From Xanthomonas sp. DAR 34887 (GTDB taxonomy: Bacteria > Pseudomonadota > Gammaproteobacteria > Xanthomonadales > Xanthomonadaceae), in the NCBI RefSeq assembly GCF_041245805.1, contig NZ_CP162490.1, positions 2,457,001-2,521,000 on the forward strand: DNA of 64,000 nucleotides, given 5' to 3'. This document shows positions 56,268 to 64,000 of this stretch, piece after piece. The stretch's first letter is position 1; every line of letters begins with the position of its first letter. Under the pieces are notes generated by a model, which was given only the letters and a program-made list of their open reading frames with translations, did no database searches and was not told where the DNA came from. The translations under genes and the position numbers were made by a program.

Positions 56268-56354
56268 GGTGTCCGAGCGCATTGCGCCGTTGCGCAAAAC
56301 TATCGCGCGATCGTGTTGCGACGTGCCGGAGAATCGACACCTCAGCGTTCGGGC

Positions 56355-56852
56355 TTAGAGCCGATCGAACGGTTTGCGATCCAGCAGACAGTCGATGAAC
56401 GCACCCAGCAGGGCGGGGCGATGCTGCCTGCTCGGGTAGTATAGGAACAGCCCCGGGCGCGAAATCGACCAGTCCGGCAGGACCTGGACTAGTCGCCCCT
56501 GGGCCAGGAGCTCGCCCACCGCCACTTCGAGGCGTTGCCCGCGCTTCTTGAACTCCCAGCGGTAGTGCCTGCCGTCCATCTGCAGCCGCCAGTTGATGCA
56601 TGCATGGTCGTGCAGCTCGGCAGGCGACTCGGGTGTTCCTCGACGCGCGAGGTAGTCCGGGGAAGCCACGGCCACCATGTTCAGGTCTGGCGTGAGGCGG
56701 ACGGCCGCCATGATGTCCTTCTCGAGCTGCCCACCCACGCGGATGCGTGCATCGAAGCGGCCAGCGACGATGTCGGCAAGCGCGTCGTCGACCACGATGT
56801 CCGGGACGCAGCGCACTGCCCGGCGCCACGGAACGGAAGTAACACGTTCCAC
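56355..56852 (-). pseudogene. LysR-family regulator remnant
   Basis: 165 codons open. The sequence matches only the effector-binding part of a LysR protein (DIVVDDALADIVAGRFDARI, VASPDYLARRGTPESPAELH, CINWRLQMDG, LVQVLPDWSISRPGLFLYYP). The DNA-binding HTH is absent; about 130 N-terminal residues are missing. A second, in-frame deletion of about 30 residues removes the segment normally lying between the strand LEVAV and AELLAQGRLVQVL. The gene is therefore broken twice and cannot bind DNA. Upstream of it the sequence is AT-rich (ACAAAAAATTAACAAATAGC). Confidence 0.75.
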
Positions 56853-56912
56853 AAAAAATTAACAAATAGCTGGCTATTTTTGAGGTCGATTTCACCGCCC
56901 AGTCTGGCTTGA

Positions 56913-58034
56913 ATGCTTACTCCGCTCGCAGCCGAAGCAGACCGACTGCTATTGCAGAGCGTGACCGACTACGCCATCTACATGCTCGATCCGGAAGGCT
57001 ACATCCTCAGCTGGAACACTGGCGGCCGCCACATCAAGGGCTACGAAGAAGCCGAGATCGTCGGCCAGCATTTTTCCAAGTTCTACACGCCGCAGGACGC
57101 CGCCGCGGGCCTGCCGCGCAAGGGGCTGGACGCGGCCAGGCGCGAAGGCCGCTACGAGGCCGAAGGCTGGCGGGTGAGGAAGGACGGTTCGCAGTTCCGG
57201 GCCAGCGTGGTCATCGATCCGGTCTGGAAGGACGGCGCGCTGGTCGGCTACGCCAAGGTCACCCGCGACGTCACCGAGAAGTTCAATGCCACCGAAGACC
57301 TGCGCAAGGCCGAACGCGCCCTGGCGCAAGCGCAGAAGGTGCAGGCCATCGGCCGCCTGACGCTGGGCATCGCCCACGATTTCAACAATCTGCTGGCGGT
57401 CATCGTCGGCAGCCTGGACTTGCTGGCCAAGACCCGGGACGACGCGCGCAGTCAGCTGCTGATCGGGGCGGCCACCGATGCGGCGGAGCGGGGCAGCCGG
57501 TTGTCGCAGCAGATGCTCGCCTTCGCCCGCGGCCAGGACCTGACACCCGAGCCCAACGACGTCAACGCACTGATCGTCGAGGCCGCCGAGCTGTACCGGC
57601 GCGTGGCCGGCGATGCCGTGACCTGCGAGTTCGCCTTCGCCGAGACGTTGCCGACCGTGGTGGTCGACGCCAGCCAGTTCGAAGCGGCGCTGATGAATCT
57701 GGTCGCGAACGCACGCGACGCGATGCAGCAGGGCCGGATCGTGATCTCCACGCGGCTGTGCCGCTCCGACCTGTCCCTGCATGCGGAAGCCAGGCCCGGG
57801 CAGGACTACGTATGCGTGGCGGTGCAGGACGACGGCCCCGGCATGTCCGAGGAGGTGCGGCTGCGCGCCATGGAACCGTTCTTCACCACCAAGGATGTCG
57901 GCAGCGGCAGCGGCCTGGGGTTGAGCCAGGTGTTCGGGTTCGCCGGCCAGTCCGGCGGGTTCGCCGGCATCGAAAGCGGGCAGGGGCAGGGAACCCTGGT
58001 CACCATGTACATTCCAGTTGCGCCGACGCCATGA
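56913..58034 (+). CDS. PAS-domain sensor histidine kinase
   Basis: 373 residues, soluble (no membrane helix). A PAS domain (about 12-125; ITDYAIYMLD-like start VTDYAIYMLDPEGYILSWNT, with HIKGYEEAEIVGQHFSKFYT) is followed by a dimerisation helix with phospho-acceptor His155 (LGIAHDFNNLLAVIVG) and an ATPase domain with MNLVANARDAMQ, DDGPGMSEEV and GSGSGLGLSQVFGF. No haem-type PAS residues were recognised. The next gene, a single-domain response regulator, begins inside its stop (ATGA), so they are a pair. Confidence 0.92.
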   Translation: MLTPLAAEADRLLLQSVTDYAIYMLDPEGYILSWNTGGRHIKGYEEAEIVGQHFSKFYTPQDAAAGLPRKGLDAARREGRYEAEGWRVRKDGSQFRASVVIDPVWKDGALVGYAKVTRDVTEKFNATEDLRKAERALAQAQKVQAIGRLTLGIAHDFNNLLAVIVGSLDLLAKTRDDARSQLLIGAATDAAERGSRLSQQMLAFARGQDLTPEPNDVNALIVEAAELYRRVAGDAVTCEFAFAETLPTVVVDASQFEAALMNLVANARDAMQQGRIVISTRLCRSDLSLHAEARPGQDYVCVAVQDDGPGMSEEVRLRAMEPFFTTKDVGSGSGLGLSQVFGFAGQSGGFAGIESGQGQGTLVTMYIPVAPTP

Positions 58035-58390
58035 CCGCCAGGAAGATCCTTTATGTCGAGGACGATGCGCTGTTGCGGATGGTGACGGTCATCGCCCTGC
58101 AGGACGCCGGCTTCGATGTCCTCGAAGCGGTCAACGGCCTCCAGGCGCAGGCGGAACTGGCCAGCGGGCAGTTCGACTGCGTGATCAGCGACATCAGCAT
58201 GCCCGGCGGCGTCAGCGGCATCGAGGTCGTGCGCACCGCGCAGGCGAGGAATCCGGCCTGCGTGACGATCCTGTTATCCGGCTATGCGCTGTCGCAGTTG
58301 CCGCCGCTGCCGCCCACCGCGCGTTTCCTGGCCAAGCCGTATCGCATGCACGAACTGTTGGAGACGCTGGATCCAGAAGGCCGCGCATGA
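58031..58390 (+). CDS. Single-domain response regulator
   Basis: 119 residues, a receiver domain only. Acidic pocket ILYVEDDALLRM, phospho-acceptor Asp54 in CVISDISMPGG, Thr/Ser at ILLSGYAL and Lys in RFLAKPYRM. There is no DNA-binding or enzymatic output domain, so it must act through protein contacts or as a phosphate relay or sink. It is coupled to the PAS kinase by ATGA. Confidence 0.93.
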   Translation: MTARKILYVEDDALLRMVTVIALQDAGFDVLEAVNGLQAQAELASGQFDCVISDISMPGGVSGIEVVRTAQARNPACVTILLSGYALSQLPPLPPTARFLAKPYRMHELLETLDPEGRA

Positions 58391-58770
58391 GCGTCGCCGA
58401 CGCGTGGGGCCGCGCTCGCCGGACGTTCCAGGTCCTGGCGGATCGCAGGCGGCTCGGGCAGATGGTTTCGGCGCCAGGCAACGCGTTCGTACCATCCCGG
58501 CCCGCCTCGTCGATCGCCGCGGTTCGCTGCCTGTTGCTCCACGTTGCGCGGACGCGGGCGATGCCTACACAAAAACATCACTTTGCCGAACGTAGTGTGT
58601 TTTGGCCTCACGAACCGTGAGCGTTGCGACACGTCCAGGTGAGCGGGCGGTCGCGGCAATGCAGCAAGGCGTGCTGGCGAGAGCGAATTGATGCGGGTTG
58701 CCGTGCACGGCCCTTACGAGAAAGCGGCAACACGTTACGTTCACTCCACACGCAATCTTCAAGGACACCT
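58391..58770. other. 380-bp gap before the KaiC-like gene
   Basis: No supported gene; a 77-codon frame from 58387 has no recognisable features. It has an inverted repeat CTCACG-AAC-CGTGAG at 58607-58621 and a looser one around 58570-58603 (AAAACATCACT with AGTGTGTTTT). These lie 150-200 bp before the KaiC-like start and may be regulatory. Confidence 0.5.
58607..58621. promoter_or_regulatory. Candidate operator upstream of the KaiC-like operon
   Basis: A perfect 6-bp inverted repeat with a three-base spacer in an otherwise non-coding stretch. It could bind a dimeric regulator; there is no direct support. Confidence 0.35.
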
Positions 58771-60285
58771 ATGACCCCTCACCGGCAGCCCGATCACGCG
58801 AACGGCGACGATCCGCCGCGCATCTCGACCGGCAGTGCGGGCCTGGACAATATCCTTGGCGGCGGGGTGGACCCCAATCGCCTGTATCTCTACGAAGGCC
58901 GCCCCGGCACCGGCAAGACCACGATCGCCCTGCAATTCCTGCTGGAGGGCGCGCGGCATGGCGAACGGGTGCTCTACATCACCCTGTCCGAAACCCAGCG
59001 CGAACTGCGCTTGGTCGCCAGCCGCCACGGCTGGAGCATGAACGAGGTCGACGTGTTCGAACTGGTGCCGCCGGAGACGGCGCTGGACCCGGACCGCGAA
59101 CTCACCGTGTTCCACCCGGCGGAACTGGAACTGACCGAGACCACCAAGCTGATCTTCGACAAGGTCGAGCAGCTCAATCCCTCGCGCGTGGTGCTGGACA
59201 GCCTTTCCGAACTGCGCCTGCTCGCGCAGAGCCCGCTGCGCTACCGCCGCCAGGTGCTGGCGCTGAAGCATTTCTTCGCCAGCCGGCAGTGCACGGTCAT
59301 CATGCTCGACGACCTGTCCTCGCAGGAAAACGACCTGCAGCTGCATTCCATCACCCATGGCGTGGTGTTGCTGGAACAGCTGGCCATCGACTACGGCGCC
59401 GAACGCCGGCGCCTGCGCGTGGTCAAGATGCGCGGCATCCAGTTCCGCGGCGGCTACCACGATTTCACCATCGAGAAGGGCGGCCTGGAGATCTATCCGC
59501 GCCTGGTCGCGGCCGAGTACAAGCACCACAACATCGCCGAAGTGGCCCCCAGCGGCAACGACGAACTGGACCGGCTGCTCGGCGGCGGGCTGGAGCGCGG
59601 CACCAACGCCTTGCTGCTGGGCGCGGCCGGCGTGGGCAAGTCTTCACTGGCGCTGTCCTACACCATCGCCGCAGCCGAGCGCGGCGAGCACAGCGTCTTC
59701 TTCGCCTTCGACGAAGGCCGCAGCACGGTCGAGGCCCGCGCACGCACGCTGGGTATGCCGCTGGCGGAAAAGCTCGACAACGGCATGATCCGCTTCCAGC
59801 AGATCGATCCCGCGGAGATGTCGCCGGGCCAGTTCGCGGCGATCGTGCGCCGCAGCGTGGAACTGGAGGGGGCGCGGGTGATCGTCATCGACAGCCTCAA
59901 CGGCTATCTCAACGCGATGCCGGACGAGCGCTTCCTGATCCTGCAGATGCACGAATTGCTCAGCTATCTGGGGCAGCAGGGCGTGCTGACCATCCTGGTG
60001 CTGGCCCAGCACGGTTTGATGGGTCCCATGGAAACGCCGCTGGACCTGAGCTACCTGAGCGATTCGGTGCTGATGCTGCGCTATTTCGAGGTGGACGGCG
60101 CGGTGCATCGCGCGCTGTCGGTGGTGAAGAAGCGCAGCGGCAAGCACGAGAACGCGATCCGCGAATTTCGCCTCAGCAGCAACGGCATCGACGTCGGCCA
60201 GCCGTTGAAGGGATTCAGCGGCATCTTCTCAGGAACCCCGAGCTACAGTGGAGGAGAGCAGCCGCTGCTCGACACCGGCGCATGA
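58771..60285 (+). CDS. KaiC-like two-domain ATPase
   Basis: 504 residues from the ATG at 58771, preceded by AAGGA. Two RecA-like KaiC domains: Walker A at 43-51 (GRPGTGKTT) and 284-292 (GAAGVGKSS), Walker B strands RVVLDSLSELR and VIVIDSLNGYL. The second acidic pair (FDEGRSTVEA) is kept. In the region aligned with the S431/T432 phosphosites of cyanobacterial KaiC it has Ser427-Tyr428 (LDLSYLSDS), so only the Ser is conserved. No kaiA or kaiB is adjacent. It is coupled (ATGA) to a hybrid histidine kinase, so a signalling role is more likely than a clock. Confidence 0.93.
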   Translation: MTPHRQPDHANGDDPPRISTGSAGLDNILGGGVDPNRLYLYEGRPGTGKTTIALQFLLEGARHGERVLYITLSETQRELRLVASRHGWSMNEVDVFELVPPETALDPDRELTVFHPAELELTETTKLIFDKVEQLNPSRVVLDSLSELRLLAQSPLRYRRQVLALKHFFASRQCTVIMLDDLSSQENDLQLHSITHGVVLLEQLAIDYGAERRRLRVVKMRGIQFRGGYHDFTIEKGGLEIYPRLVAAEYKHHNIAEVAPSGNDELDRLLGGGLERGTNALLLGAAGVGKSSLALSYTIAAAERGEHSVFFAFDEGRSTVEARARTLGMPLAEKLDNGMIRFQQIDPAEMSPGQFAAIVRRSVELEGARVIVIDSLNGYLNAMPDERFLILQMHELLSYLGQQGVLTILVLAQHGLMGPMETPLDLSYLSDSVLMLRYFEVDGAVHRALSVVKKRSGKHENAIREFRLSSNGIDVGQPLKGFSGIFSGTPSYSGGEQPLLDTGA

Positions 60286-61997
60286 GCAGCAGCGATGCGA
60301 GCGAGAGCCGGGTCCTGGTCCATGCGCCGATCGGGCGCGACGGCGGGGCGTCGGTGGAACTGCTGCGGCGCGGTGGCGTGGTGGCGTGTCACTGCCCGGA
60401 CCTGGACACGCTGGTGCGCGAACTGCAAATCGGCGCCGCCGCGGTGTTCGTCGCCGAGGAAGGCCTGTTCGGCAAGGACACCGCCGCGCTGTTCGCCTGG
60501 GCCGACGCGCAGCCGGCCTGGTCGGACCTGCCGTTTGTGGTGCTGACCAGCCACCAGGAGCAGCCGACCGTGGTGACCTGGCGCCGCAACCTGGTGGCGG
60601 CGCTGCGCAACGTGGCGCTGCTCGAGCGGCCGGTGCAGGCCATCACCTTCACCAGCACCATCAAGGCCGCGCTGCGCGCGCGCGCGCGCCAGTACGAGGT
60701 GCGCTCGCTGTTGCGCGCGCAGGCGTCGGCGGCGCAACAGCTGGAGGCGCAGGTGGTGGCGCGCACCCGCGAACTGGAAGAGGCCAATCGCCTGCTGCGC
60801 ACGCAGATGGAAGAGCGCGCGCGGGTCGAGGAAACCCTGCGCCACGCGCAGAAGATCGAGGCCATCGGGCAGTTGACCGGTGGCGTCGCGCACGATTTCA
60901 ACAATTTGCTGATGGTGATCTCCGGCGGCCTGGCGATGCTCGACACCCAGGCCGATCCGGGCGTGCGCAAGCGGCTGATGGATGGCATGCAGAAGGCCGC
61001 CCAGCGCGGCGCCGGGCTGACCCGGCAGTTGCTGGCGTTCTCGCGGCGGCAGGAACTCAAGCCGGAACCGGTCGATCTGACCCGGCAGATCGGCGGCATG
61101 CGCGAGCTGCTCGACCGCAGCCTGCGCGGCGACGTGCACGTGGATTTCGATTTCGCCGACGGCCTGTGGCCGATCGAAGTGGATCCGGGCGAGCTGGAAC
61201 TGGTGGTGCTCAATCTGGCGGTCAACGCCCGCGATGCGATGCCCAGTGGCGGCACCATCGTGGTCCGGGCGGAGAACGTGCCGGGCGCGAGCAAGACCGA
61301 GCCGGATTTCATCCGCCTGTCGATCGTCGATACCGGCGTCGGCATGGCGCCGGAAGTGAAGGCGCGGGTGTTCGAACCGTTCTACACCACCAAGGACATC
61401 GGCAAGGGCTCGGGCCTGGGCCTGGCGCAGGTGCACGGATTCGTGCAGCAATCCGGCGGCTCCATCCACATCGACAGCGAACTCGGACAGGGCACCGCGA
61501 TCCATCTGCTGCTGCCGCGCTCGTTTCGCGCGCCGGTGCCGGAGGAACGGCACCTGTTGGACCTGCAGCAAGTGGCGCGCCGCGCCCCGGGCGACGCTGG
61601 CTACGTGCTGCTGGTCGAGGACGACGACGAAGTCGCGGCCCTGGTCGGCGAAATGCTGCGCCAGCTGGGCTACCAGGTCACCCGCGTGGCCAGCGCGGCT
61701 GCCGCGCTGGGCGCGTTGGCCAACGAGCGGGTGGTGGACATCGTGTTCTCCGACATCATGATGCCCGGCGGCATGAACGGCCTGGAGCTGGTCCACGAGA
61801 TCCGCATGCGCCGCGAGGCGCTGCCGATCCTGTTGACCAGCGGCTATGCGGAAGCGGCGAGATCCGCCGCCGAGGCGGAAGGCGTGCAGATCCTGTCCAA
61901 GCCCTACCGGCTGGACGAACTGGCAACCGCGCTGCAGCAGGTGCGGGCCAATCCCGGCGCCCAGGACAGACCGGAAGCGGCGCCCCTGTATTCGTGA
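60282..61997 (+). CDS. Hybrid sensor histidine kinase coupled to the KaiC-like ATPase
   Basis: 571 residues, no membrane helix. The N-terminal region (1-125) resembles a degenerate receiver (RVLVHAPIGRDGGASVELLR, then LPFVVLTSHQEQ and ALLERPVQA) lacking a clear phosphate-accepting Asp. A coiled-coil (about 130-195, rich in Arg/Glu) leads to His204 (GGVAHDFNNLLMVISG), the ATPase domain (LNLAVNARDAMPSGG, VDTGVGMAPEV, GKGSGLGLAQVHGF) and a C-terminal receiver with Asp491 (VFSDIMMPGGMNG). The degenerate front could receive the signal from KaiC. Its start lies within the kaiC-like stop codon. Confidence 0.93.
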   Translation: MSSSDASESRVLVHAPIGRDGGASVELLRRGGVVACHCPDLDTLVRELQIGAAAVFVAEEGLFGKDTAALFAWADAQPAWSDLPFVVLTSHQEQPTVVTWRRNLVAALRNVALLERPVQAITFTSTIKAALRARARQYEVRSLLRAQASAAQQLEAQVVARTRELEEANRLLRTQMEERARVEETLRHAQKIEAIGQLTGGVAHDFNNLLMVISGGLAMLDTQADPGVRKRLMDGMQKAAQRGAGLTRQLLAFSRRQELKPEPVDLTRQIGGMRELLDRSLRGDVHVDFDFADGLWPIEVDPGELELVVLNLAVNARDAMPSGGTIVVRAENVPGASKTEPDFIRLSIVDTGVGMAPEVKARVFEPFYTTKDIGKGSGLGLAQVHGFVQQSGGSIHIDSELGQGTAIHLLLPRSFRAPVPEERHLLDLQQVARRAPGDAGYVLLVEDDDEVAALVGEMLRQLGYQVTRVASAAAALGALANERVVDIVFSDIMMPGGMNGLELVHEIRMRREALPILLTSGYAEAARSAAEAEGVQILSKPYRLDELATALQQVRANPGAQDRPEAAPLYS

Positions 61998-62083
61998 GCG
62001 AAGGCGCCGTTGGCGCGCGGCCAGCGCCTCGCCGATTCGCGCCGTCCGCGATGTCAGCGTGGCGCCCCGGTTCTTGCGCCGGC

Positions 62084-63436
62084 TCAGTGCAGGAAAGTGT
62101 CGCCGAGCAGCTTCACGTTCAGCACCACGATCAGCGCGGCGATGACCCACGAAAGCCGGACCAGCCAGCGCGGCGCCACCAGGGCGCCCATCTTGCGTTT
62201 GTCGGCGACGAAGCGCACCAGCGGAATCACCGCGAACGGCAGCTGCATCGACAGCAGGACCTGGCTCAGCACCAGCAGCTTGGCGGTGCCTTGCTCGCCG
62301 TACAGCCAGGTCACCACCACCACCGGCACGATCGCCAGACCGCGGGTCAGCAGGCGCCGCGCCCAGGCCGGGATACGCAGGTGCAGGAAGCCTTCCATCA
62401 CGATCTGCCCGGCCAGCGTCGCGGTCACCGTGGAGTTGATGCCCGAGGCCAGCAGCGCCACCGCGAACAGGGTCGAGGCCAGGCCGACGCCGAGCATCGG
62501 CGCCAGCAGTTCGTAGGCCTGCTCGATCTCCTGCACGTAGGTGCGGCCGTGCGCATGGAACACCGCCGCGGCCAGCACCAGGATCGCGGCGTTGACGAAC
62601 AGCGCCAGGCTCAGCGCGATGGTGCTGTCGGCCAGCGCCCAGCGCAGCGCCGAGCGGCGGCCGGCGTCGCTGCGCTCGTAGGCGCGGGTCTGCACGATCG
62701 ACGAATGCAGGTACAGGTTGTGCGGCATCACCGTCGCGCCGATAATGCCGATCGCCAGGTACAGCGCGGCCGGATTGGTCACCACCTCGGCGCGCGGGAC
62801 GAAGCCGGCCAGCACCGCGTGCAGCGGCGGCGCGGCCATCGCGATCTGCACCACGAAGCAGGCGAAGATCACCAGCAGCAGCGCGATCACGAATGCCTCC
62901 AGCGTGCGGAAGCCGCGCCGCATCAGGTACAGCACCAGCAGCGCATCGATCGCGGTGATGATCGCGCCCAGGGTCAACGGGATGCCGAACAGCAGTTTCA
63001 GCGCGATCGCGGTGCCGATCACCTCGGCCAGGTCGCAGGCCACGATCGCCGCCTCGCAGGCAAGCCACAGCAGGACGTTGACCGGCTTGGAATAGTGTTC
63101 GCGGCAGGCCTGCGCCAGATCGCGGCCGGTGGCGATGCCCAGCCGCGCGGCCAGCCCCTGCAGCACGATCGCCATCAGGTTCGACAGCAGGATCACCGAC
63201 AGCAACAGATAGCCGAAGTGCGAGCCGCCGGCGAGGTCGGTGGCCCAGTTGCCCGGATCCATGTAGCCCACCGAGACCATGTAGCCCGGCCCGAGGAAGG
63301 CCAGGAAGCGACGCCAGCCCCACCCGCGACTGGGCACGGCGACGCTGCCGTTCATATCACCGAGGCTGCGCCGTGGCGCGTCGTCGGCTTGCGGCCAGGC
63401 GGCCTTGGATTCGGGCAGTGGCAGGGGATCGGCCAT
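62084..63436 (-). CDS. mntH: Nramp-family Mn(II)/proton symporter
   Basis: 450 residues from the ATG at 63436; an upstream ATG at 63478 would overlap the MntR box and is unlikely. About eleven transmembrane helices. The metal-binding motifs are SVGYMDPGNWATD in TM1 and GATVMPHNLYLHS in TM6. MntH imports Mn(II), and Fe(II) less well, with protons. It is divergent from mntR with the operator between them. Confidence 0.96.
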   Translation of the reverse strand: MADPLPLPESKAAWPQADDAPRRSLGDMNGSVAVPSRGWGWRRFLAFLGPGYMVSVGYMDPGNWATDLAGGSHFGYLLLSVILLSNLMAIVLQGLAARLGIATGRDLAQACREHYSKPVNVLLWLACEAAIVACDLAEVIGTAIALKLLFGIPLTLGAIITAIDALLVLYLMRRGFRTLEAFVIALLLVIFACFVVQIAMAAPPLHAVLAGFVPRAEVVTNPAALYLAIGIIGATVMPHNLYLHSSIVQTRAYERSDAGRRSALRWALADSTIALSLALFVNAAILVLAAAVFHAHGRTYVQEIEQAYELLAPMLGVGLASTLFAVALLASGINSTVTATLAGQIVMEGFLHLRIPAWARRLLTRGLAIVPVVVVTWLYGEQGTAKLLVLSQVLLSMQLPFAVIPLVRFVADKRKMGALVAPRWLVRLSWVIAALIVVLNVKLLGDTFLH

Positions 63437-63471
63437 GGCGGACACGCAGGTGGAGGGTGCATGGCGAGTAT

Positions 63472-63485
63472 ATAGCACCTGCTAT
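63472..63485. promoter_or_regulatory. MntR box
   Basis: ATAGCA-CC-TGCTAT, a perfect inverted repeat 36 bp upstream of mntH. The core ATAGCxxxxGCTAT matches the MntR box of enteric bacteria. Mn-bound MntR should repress mntH here. Confidence 0.8.
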
Positions 63486-63583
63486 TTTCTTTAGCATTGG
63501 CGAATCGAATCGCTGCGATAGGCGCGATTTCGGCCAGAATAGGCAGCGGCTGGCGTTCGCCGGCACCGGACAAGGGCGTTGCG

Positions 63584-64000
63584 ATGCACAAAAGCGGGAA
63601 GTCGACGGCGCCGGGGGCGGCGCTGCTCGACGCGCGGGTACAGGTCGAGAGCTTCCGCCAGGTGCGCGAGGCGCACCGCCTGGAGCTGATCGAGGACTAC
63701 GTGGAGCTGATCTCCGACCTGCTGGCCGACGGCGGCGAGGCGCGGCAGGTGGATATCGCCGCGCGCCTGGGCGTGGCCCAACCGACCGTGGCGAAGATGC
63801 TCAAGCGGCTGGTCAAGGGCGGCTGGGTGATCCAGCGCCCGTATCGCGGCGTGTTCCTGACCCCGGATGGCGAGGCCCTGGCGGCCGCCAGCCGGCAGCG
63901 CCACCAGACCGTGGAGCAGTTCCTGCTGGCGCTGGGCATCGACGAGGACATCGCGCGGCGCGATGCCGAGGGCATCGAGCACCACGTCAGCGAAGCCACG
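63584..64000 (+). CDS. mntR: Manganese-dependent regulator MntR (3' end outside the window)
   Basis: 139 residues before the window ends. DtxR/MntR-type winged helix: YVELISDLLADGGEARQVDI, AARLGVAQPTVAKMLKRLVK, GGWVIQRPYRGVFLTPDGEA. The metal-binding part begins with HQTVEQFLLALGIDEDIARR and EGIEHHVSEAT, with the His/Glu ligands expected in MntR. It lies divergent from mntH and the shared MntR box. E. coli MntR is about 155 residues, so little is missing. Confidence 0.92.
   Translation, partial: MHKSGKSTAPGAALLDARVQVESFRQVREAHRLELIEDYVELISDLLADGGEARQVDIAARLGVAQPTVAKMLKRLVKGGWVIQRPYRGVFLTPDGEALAAASRQRHQTVEQFLLALGIDEDIARRDAEGIEHHVSEAT

Noticed and set aside
58387..58620. A 77-codon frame beginning in the response regulator stop codon
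   Set aside because: No recognisable domain or composition of a real protein, and it runs into the regulatory region of the KaiC-like operon.
58771..60285. A circadian clock
   Set aside because: No kaiA or kaiB in the window and only one of two phosphosites conserved; the linked hybrid kinase points to signalling.

Overview
The window is a 64 kb chromosomal segment of a high-GC gammaproteobacterium, best read as a Xanthomonas (Xanthomonadaceae). The case rests on the gene order cmk-rpsA-ihfB-lapA-lapB, the ndk-rlmN-pilF-rodZ-yfgM-bamB-der block, the long Pro/Ala-rich membrane protein after nfuA, and the intergenic repeats typical of the genus (GTAGGAGCGGCTTCAGCCGC palindromes, GGGATTC tandems, CCCTCTCC/GGGGTGAGGG repeats). 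I cannot fix the species. No rRNA, tRNA, phage, IS element or CRISPR was seen. Most of the segment is conserved core genome, with an accessory stretch from about 48.5 to 62 kb.

Layout. 1-5 kb: partial zupT, a TonB-C lipoprotein, phhB, nfuA, a membrane 'repetitive' protein and two monohaem cytochromes c. 5.2-12.9 kb: an RND efflux operon (lipoprotein adaptor plus two different permeases, no outer-membrane channel), closed by a perfect 27-bp stem-loop. 13-17.4 kb, minus strand: a TraB-family protein, aguB and aguA (agmatine to putrescine), a small exported protein and rpmJ. 17.6-25.9 kb, plus strand: cmk, rpsA, ihfB, lapA, lapB, a WecA/WbpL-type glycosyl-1-phosphate transferase, a WbpM/CapD-type dehydratase and galU. 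This is the position where Pseudomonas carries its O-antigen cluster, but no cluster is present between ihfB and the wbpM homologue.

26-30.6 kb, minus strand: a beta-oxidation pair (thiolase and FadN-type dehydrogenase/hydratase) and a TetR regulator whose promoter carries a PsrA-type box. 30.8-40.6 kb, plus strand: ndk, rlmN, pilF, rodZ, yfgM, bamB and der, then mobA, moeA and a rhodanese-MoeB fusion. The ispG-hisS pair found inside this block in E. coli is absent. 41-48.5 kb: a KefC-type antiporter, an alpha/beta hydrolase, a DUF1244 protein, folD, guaB and guaA. Copies of a GGGATTC palindromic element sit on both sides of guaB; one supplies the last codons of folD and another runs up to the guaA start codon.

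48.9-53.9 kb: dabA and dabB, a predicted inorganic-carbon uptake complex, divergent from a LysR regulator with a clear LysR box. 54-56.9 kb: a MarR regulator with a perfect 22-bp palindrome just upstream, a flavin aromatic hydroxylase, and a LysR pseudogene. 56.9-62 kb: two signalling modules in tandem, a PAS histidine kinase with a single-domain response regulator and a two-domain KaiC-like ATPase with a hybrid histidine kinase, each pair joined by an ATGA overlap. 62-64 kb: mntH divergent from mntR (cut by the window end), with an MntR-type palindrome between them.
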